Source of the DNA: Adiantum capillus-veneris
Lineage: Eukaryota > Streptophyta > Polypodiopsida > Polypodiales > Pteridaceae
Direction of reading: 5' to 3'
DNA length: 64,000 nt
Assembly (NCBI GenBank): GCA_014529385.2
Contig: CM043971.1
Location: 98,971,985 to 99,035,984 of the forward strand
The notes under the pieces were generated by a model. The model worked only from the letters and a program-made list of their open reading frames with translations, did no database searches and had not been told where the DNA came from. The position numbers were made by a program, and so were the translations under genes. How positions within the stretch are numbered: position 1 is the stretch's first letter; the number at the start of each line of letters is the position of its first letter. Shown in pieces: positions 59,144-64,000 of this stretch.

Positions 59144-59827
59144 ACAACTTGCCTCCCTTCCAGTACTCCCTTGATGCACCATTGCTGTCTCTCACATGGG
59201 TGGAGATTACTAGACTCATTCGTCTCATGACCTAACCCATTTGGACAACAGGAGGACATGGATAGAGCCAACACAAGAATTGGGCACGCACATGAATTTC
59301 TATAGAGAGCATCTTCTCCAACTCACAGAGGATGGGTTTGTGATTCAATCCAGCTATATGGATACGCATCTATCTCATGGGTTACAGTGTGCCATCAGTA
59401 AGATACGGACGTCTTCACACCAGCTTTAGATTGAGACCGGTAGATTCAGAGAGATACCAACAGCTAGCCACATATGCTGCCAATGCCATACAGAGCCAGA
59501 GATAGAGATGCATTAGCGCATAGTGTATTACGAGATACGGGGGCGCTTTCATTGTCTATTCAGAGAGGGTTTCGGACCCTTCTCTAGAGTCATGAGCTAT
59601 CACGACCAAAGATGTCATGGACTATATCTACTTGAGTTACGCAAACACCAAGGAGATCTAAAGAGAGACAATCCCAAAGACAAATTATTGATTTCTTCAC
59701 ACCAGACATTGGACAGATAGAGGAGCAACCACCATTAGAAAGCTCAGCCCATACTCACACCCGTGGTACTCTCATTGACCGAGCATTGCAGCTAGGGAGA
59801 TCGAGACGCCCACGACTGAGGAGAGGA
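59144..59827 (+). pseudogene. LINE (family H) ORF2 C-terminus
   Basis: The frame reads TSSHQLEIETGRFRDIPTA followed by ICCQCHTEPEIEMH, a CxxC...H zinc motif, then YEIRGRFHCLFREGFGPF. This is the end of the RT protein begun at 54335. The LINE 3' end is close to 59827, where element D inserted. Confidence 0.7.
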
Positions 59828-59832
59828 GCTTC

Positions 59833-60528
59833 ACTGCCACAAGACGGGCACCACGTGCCAATAGAAAAGAACAGACTGGACAGACTTTTAGCACTTCAAT
59901 AACAACTGAACTGAAAGACAGAGACGACAAGCGACACGGAGTGGCGGAATTCCACCCCAGAGAGTATTGGCCACAAACCTTGGCGCCCCTTTCGGTATTT
60001 CTTTATATTGCATCATCAAAGTACAAGCCGGTACTCCAAACTCTGCACCTTCTCCAAGAAGCATGCCAGAGAATGAGCCCTAACCTCATATTTAAAGGCC
60101 CTCGGCCTAAAAAGCAATTACAGTGAAAAGCCTTCAAAACTTAAAAGCTTCTGATCCAAAAGCAAAGCCAAAAAGCTGTCAGCATAAATCACGAAAATCA
60201 GTACAACCTGCCACGTCATCAGCAAGCACAATTTTCGGAAATCTGCCACGCTGCCCTTAGGGTTAGGATTAGGGTTTCCGCAGTTTTAGGGTTAGGGTTT
60301 CCAGAATTAGGGTTTGCAGGTTTTAGGGTTAGGGTTTCCAAAATTAGGGTTTCATTAGTTAGGGTTTTTGGCAAAAATTAGGGTTAGGGTTTTCTGCTCT
60401 CGGGCAACCACGTCAACACTTTGTGACACTTCTTTTGTTACTTGTTCTTCTTAAGGTTTAGGCCCCTCGGCCGACATCTGTAAGTTAGCTCCATTCTTTA
60501 GGCTTTGACACGTCAGCAATTTGTTACA
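59833..60528 (-). repeat. 3' LTR of element D
   Basis: It matches the right LTR closely. It contains the ATAAAGAAATACC motif (minus strand, 59982-60006) and telomere-like AGGGTTT/TTAGGG repeats at 60255-60395. Confidence 0.9.
60255..60395. repeat. Telomere-like repeats in the left LTR of D
   Basis: Interrupted TTTAGGG and TTAGGG units are separated by TTTCC, TTTGC and AATTAGGG spacers. Confidence 0.85.
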
Positions 60529-61690
60529 TCTCCCCTTCTTGAAAGAGAGTAATCGTCCGCGATTACAGCATATCTGCAAAACAACTCAAGTTAGCTCAAA
60601 AATTCCGAGGGTCATTCCGAGGGACAATCAAATTGCTCTTTTTATTAAGGAGTTAGCTTCTCCTTTCGGCTGTTTTGATCAAGGAGTTAGCTTCTCCTTT
60701 CTGCTGTTTTGATCAAGGAGTTAGCTTCTCCTTTTGACCAGATCGGAACTCTTGATATTCCGGCATAGTAAAATTAGCCATCACACCCAAACCGTATTGA
60801 TCTTCCACGGGTGTCTTGATGCCCCAGGCAATCTCATCTAATTAGGAATATTCAGTGGTTGGCACATCACAATGCAGCACAAATGCTCACATATGCATGT
60901 TACAAGACATAGAAACATAAGGCCGCCGATGAACACTCCCCTCGCAAATAACCATCCAGGTCCGGGCCATGAGCTGTTCAACGACTCCCTCATCACTCCT
61001 CCCGCAAATAACCTAAAAGGTCCGGGCCATGAGATATAGAGGCCTTTTACAACCAAACGTCCCCCCAGACCGCAGCCTGCGTCGTTTAGAGGTACTGAGA
61101 GTAACCACTGCTCAGACTTCTTAATACTCCCCCCGTAAATAACCATGCAAGTCCGGGCCGGGAGTCACAACAACAATTATTTTACAAGCATACAACCAAA
61201 CGCTCCCCAGGCATCCGCTTGCGTCGTTCAGAGGTTTTCAAACATACAACGAAACGCTCCCGAGGCATCGGCCTGCGTCGTTCCGAGGTTCAAACCAAAA
61301 ACAGTATTTCTCACTTCTCCACCCGGGAGTAAAATCACCAATCATTGAAACCAATATCAAACTAGAGTCAAACAATTTAAATCGGCACCAAAACAGGTTC
61401 AAAACAGATACCATCTATTTCAAACAAATTCCAAACAGGATCACCAAACAAGTTCAAACAGAACTCAAACTTAAAAAGCAATCTCGACATCAGTTGAGCT
61501 CGAAAAGTCGACTGACTTTCCATCCTGAAACCTGCACCAAAAATTAGGGTTAGGTTCATTCCATAAGGTCGTAGCCGAGCACAACATGGTCCATCAGCTC
61601 CTGGACAGACAATGTTTCTTTGGCGGCGATGGTAGTCCCAAGATAGCAATCGCACTGGACCTCCAAGGTTATTTGATCGTGAAGAGACAT
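60529..61690 (-). other. Element D spacer
   Basis: Three direct repeats of about 35 bases (GGAGTTAGCTTCTCCTTT, 60647-60740) and several variants of a TCCGGGCCATGAG/CGTCGTT unit (60955-61290) are present. No coding frame is convincing. Confidence 0.6.
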
Positions 61691-62110
61691 CTACTGGGAG
61701 ATGTCGAGGAACTTCAAGTTATAATCTGCTAGGGTTTCCATGGCAAGCATTTCAGGATACCCCACTCTGCCAGAAGTTGCACTCCGAAGGAAGATGTCAG
61801 AAACCATATAACTTCGGGCAAAAATTTTCTTCAAAGCTTGCCAAGTACTTGGAGTATGCTGCTTGGTAGCTGTAGACATCAACATCTGCATGGCACTGCT
61901 TCCGAGAAAAAAAACAGTGACTTCAAACAAATCTGGATCCTTCTCTTGCAAGTGATCTCAATTGGCTTATGCCCTGTAAGACATGAGCGGTGAAGACGGG
62001 AGCGCGCCTGATGCACGATGAAGTAAGGGTGGGAGTGGCTAATAAGTTTGGGTTGAAGGGCGAAAATACCCCAAATAAAAATTCCAATAGCTCTGTCTGC
62101 TCTTTTGTAG
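61691..62110 (-). pseudogene. gag: Element D gag
   Basis: The minus strand reads FEVTVFFLGSSAMQMLMSTA, TPSTWQALKKIFARSYMVSD and AMETLADYNLKFLDISQ, the helical core of Ty3/gypsy gag (transposon assembly). The start is broken and there is no zinc knuckle or protease. Confidence 0.6.
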
Positions 62111-62157
62111 GACCGGTATGCTTTCAGAAAAGCACACGCCTGATGCTCTGATATCAC

Positions 62158-62912
62158 TGTCACAAGACGGGCACCACGTGCCAATAGAAAAGAACAGACT
62201 GGTCACTGGACAGACTTTTAGCACTTCAATAACAACTGAACTGAAAGAGAGAGACGACAGGCAACACAGAGTGGCGGAATTCCACCCCAGAGAGTATTGG
62301 CCAAAAACCTTGGCGCCCCTTTCGGTATTTCTTTATATTGCATCATCAAAGTACAAGCCGGTACTCCAGACTCTACACCTTCTCCAGGAAGCATGCCAGA
62401 GAATGAGCCCTAACCTCATATTTAAAGGCCCTTGGCCTAAAAAGTAATTACAGTGAAAAGCCTTCAAAACTCAAAAGCTTCTGGTCCAAAAGCAAAGCCA
62501 AAAAGCTATCAACGTAAATCACGGAAATCCGTACAGCTTGCCACGTCATCAACCAGCACAATTTTCGGAATCTACCACGCTGTCCTTAGGGTTAGGGTTA
62601 GGGTTAGGGTTAGGGTTAGGGTTTTTGCAATTTTAGGGTTAGGGTTTCCAAAATTAGGGTTTGCAATTTTTAGGATCAGGGTTTGCAAAATTAGGGTTTG
62701 CAAGTTTTAGGGTAAGGGTTTCCAGAATTAGGGTTTCAGCAGCTAGGGTTTCTGGCAGAAATTAGGGTTAGGGTTTTCTGCTCTCGGACAACCACGCCAT
62801 CACTTTGTGACACTTCTTCTGTTACTTGTTCTTCTTAGGGTTTAGGCCCCTCGGCCGGCATCTGTAAGTTGGCTCCATTCTTTAGGCTTTGACACGTCAG
62901 CAGTTTGTTACA
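62158..62912 (-). repeat. 5' LTR of element D
   Basis: It runs from TGTCACAAGACGGGC to GTTTGTTACA on the plus strand. It is 59 bases longer than the left copy, mainly in the telomere-like array. Confidence 0.9.
62586..62780. repeat. Telomere-like repeats in the right LTR of D
   Basis: Six perfect TTAGGG units occur in a row at 62586-62622, followed by dispersed AGGGTTT units. The left LTR has fewer, so the array has expanded here or shrunk there. Confidence 0.9.
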
Positions 62913-62948
62913 TTCACAACATCAACGGAGACCACAGCATAGGGTTCG

Positions 62949-63332
62949 TGTTAGTCCCTAGTCAGAATCCATCCTACCCACGACATGGTACAAGCCAAAC
63001 TCACACCTAGGTCCTAGACACACGTAGTGAGCAGACATCAGGCTCACCTCCCAACCATAGAGCCAATACGGGCTCACCCCCGAGCCTGGGAGTCTACAGC
63101 CAAGCGGGCTAGCCTCTGCCACAAGGGCCGGTGTCCCATACCAACAAGTCCACACCAATTCAGGTGTGCGGGCAGAACTTCCAAGGGCCAAGAGGTTAAG
63201 TGTGAAGATCACACAAGATGTCTCACAAAATGAGGCTCAAAATCAATTTATAGGACTTCATAACTAAAGGGCCAAGTTCACCCAGGCCGGACATGGCTGT
63301 AGGCGCCCAACCTGATGTCTGGGGACGTAACA
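62949..63332 (-). repeat. 3' LTR of chromovirus E
   Basis: It runs from TGTTAGTCCC to GGGGACGTAACA on the plus strand, with TG...CA ends. A purine tract (minus strand TTGAGGGGGGAAG) abuts it. Confidence 0.65.
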
Positions 63333-63344
63333 CTTCCCCCCTCA

Positions 63345-64000
63345 ATTTTAATTGTTGTTCTCAGCAATATCCTCAATTATAAAACCAAAGAAACGATTCC
63401 TTAACGATCTAACTGACTCGCAAGTAGCTTGGGATTCAGGATGATGCTTCTGCTTGATCAAATATTCGGGGTACGAAGACTTGCGAGACTTGCGGACCCT
63501 TTAATCGAGAACCGATTTGGATTCAAGTGGAATATAATGGGTTGTGTCTGCTATGTTCGGGACTTGCTCAAGAGGAATTACTAAGTCATCCTGCCCCAGT
63601 CGTTCTTTCAAACGGCTCACGTGGAACACAAGATGAAAAGCAATGCTTGGAGGCAGGTCCAACTTATAAAACACCCCACTTATCTTCTTTCTGATCTGAA
63701 ACGGACCACAATAACGAGAAGCCAATTTCGAGCATTGGCCAGTTCGGATCGTTTCAGAATCTTTCGGTACCCTAAGGTACACCCACATGCCCTCCTAGAG
63801 TTCGCGGGGTTGCCGATTCTGATTACCATAAAAAGTAGCACGATCTTGAGCCGTTTTGATGCTCTCCTTTGCAATCTGAAGCATTTCTTGCATATCATGT
63901 AAGAAAATGGCTACCGAATACATCTTGATCCCCGGACCCCTTGAATCCAGGGAATTGGCGGTTTCGGTTCATAACCATACATAAGCATAAACGGGCTATA
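63345..64000 (-). pseudogene. pol: Chromovirus E pol C-terminus (integrase end and chromodomain)
   Basis: The minus strand reads MLQIAKESIKTAQDRATFYG, then GMWVYLRVPKDSETIR, LASRYCGPFQIRKKISGVF and AFHLVFHVSRLKERL, the integrase C-terminal GPF/Y-type module. Past one in-frame stop near 63500 it gives SSYPEYLIKQKHHPESQATC, a chromodomain-like end. The gene continues beyond the right edge of the window. Confidence 0.75.

Larger units (their letters stand above)
59833..62912 (-). mobile_element. Compact gag-only LTR retrotransposon D
   Basis: LTRs 59833-60528 and 62158-62912 flank a 1.6-kb interior. TTCAC duplicates lie at 59828-59832 and 62913-62917. The minus-strand primer site TGATATCAGAGC follows the right LTR, and the purine tract AAGAAGGGGAGA precedes the left LTR, so the element runs right to left. 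Only gag is coded. It would depend on another gypsy element for its enzymes. Confidence 0.9.

Noticed and set aside
60255-62780. A real chromosome end or telomere fusion
   Set aside because: The TTAGGG/TTTAGGG units occur at matching places in both LTRs of element D, so they are part of the element.

Overview
This window looks like non-genic, transposon-filled DNA from a land plant with a large genome. Supporting signs are spliced genes with GT-AG introns, Ty3/gypsy elements of the plant Tat type (double RNase H) and chromovirus type (chromodomain), Ty1/copia gag, plant-style LINEs, TTTAGGG/TTAGGG telomere-like motifs, and very long (TC)n, (GA)n, (AC)n and poly-C tracts. A non-flowering plant is plausible but is only an inference. 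No rRNA, tRNA gene, CRISPR array or bacterial-type operon was found. Nearly every coding region carries nonsense or frameshift changes, so most are fossils. The one good candidate for an ordinary host gene is the last exon of a minus-strand gene at 31750-31980.

The most unusual region is 2.5-27.9 kb, a nest of mobile elements. An outer element (2551-27890, 25.3 kb) is bounded by inverted ends and flanked by an exact 9-bp direct repeat, AAGGCACAA. It contains an HUH-type Rep-like gene that starts at 3898. That gene is cut by an inner DNA transposon at 4190-18183, which has 31-bp terminal inverted repeats and a 5-bp target duplication, GGTGC/GGTTC. Removing the inner element and one duplication copy brings the two halves of the Rep reading frame back into register. 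The inner element carries a spliced DDE-type transposase whose motif order resembles RAG1/Transib proteins, and a 5-bp duplication fits that group. It also carries a spliced gene in which a divergent histone H3 (tail MARTKKTARK plus the whole H3 fold) is followed by a Ulp1/C48-like cysteine protease and a basic SP-rich tail. Two further genes lie on the opposite strand: an unknown one, and one that is possibly BAH-like. A 5'-truncated Tat-type gypsy element has landed inside it. This chromatin-themed cargo (H3, SUMO-protease-like domain, possible reader) on a RAG1-like element is the candidate novel system.

From 18.2 to 27.9 kb, within the outer element, there are the rest of the Rep-like gene, a truncated copia element with its LTR and initiator-Met primer site, a LINE ORF1 remnant, a decayed multi-exon gene with a ParB-like pattern, a SINE-like copy and large microsatellites.

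From 28 to 34 kb the DNA is mostly non-coding, with one unknown minus-strand remnant, the host exon, a LINE tail and a decayed chromovirus.

From 34.6 to 64 kb the sequence is nested LTR and non-LTR retrotransposons. A complete chromovirus (35403-44788, target duplication GACCA) sits inside another LTR (family B), and its 5' LTR was in turn hit by a 713-bp Mutator-like MITE with a 10-bp duplication. Family B LTRs occur in both orientations. A minus-strand gypsy (48.2-50.9 kb) interrupts a LINE. A plus-strand LINE (53.9-59.8 kb) is split by a family-B element (duplication CATGG). A short gag-only LTR element with telomere-like repeats in its LTRs (59833-62912, duplication TTCAC) and the end of another chromovirus close the window.
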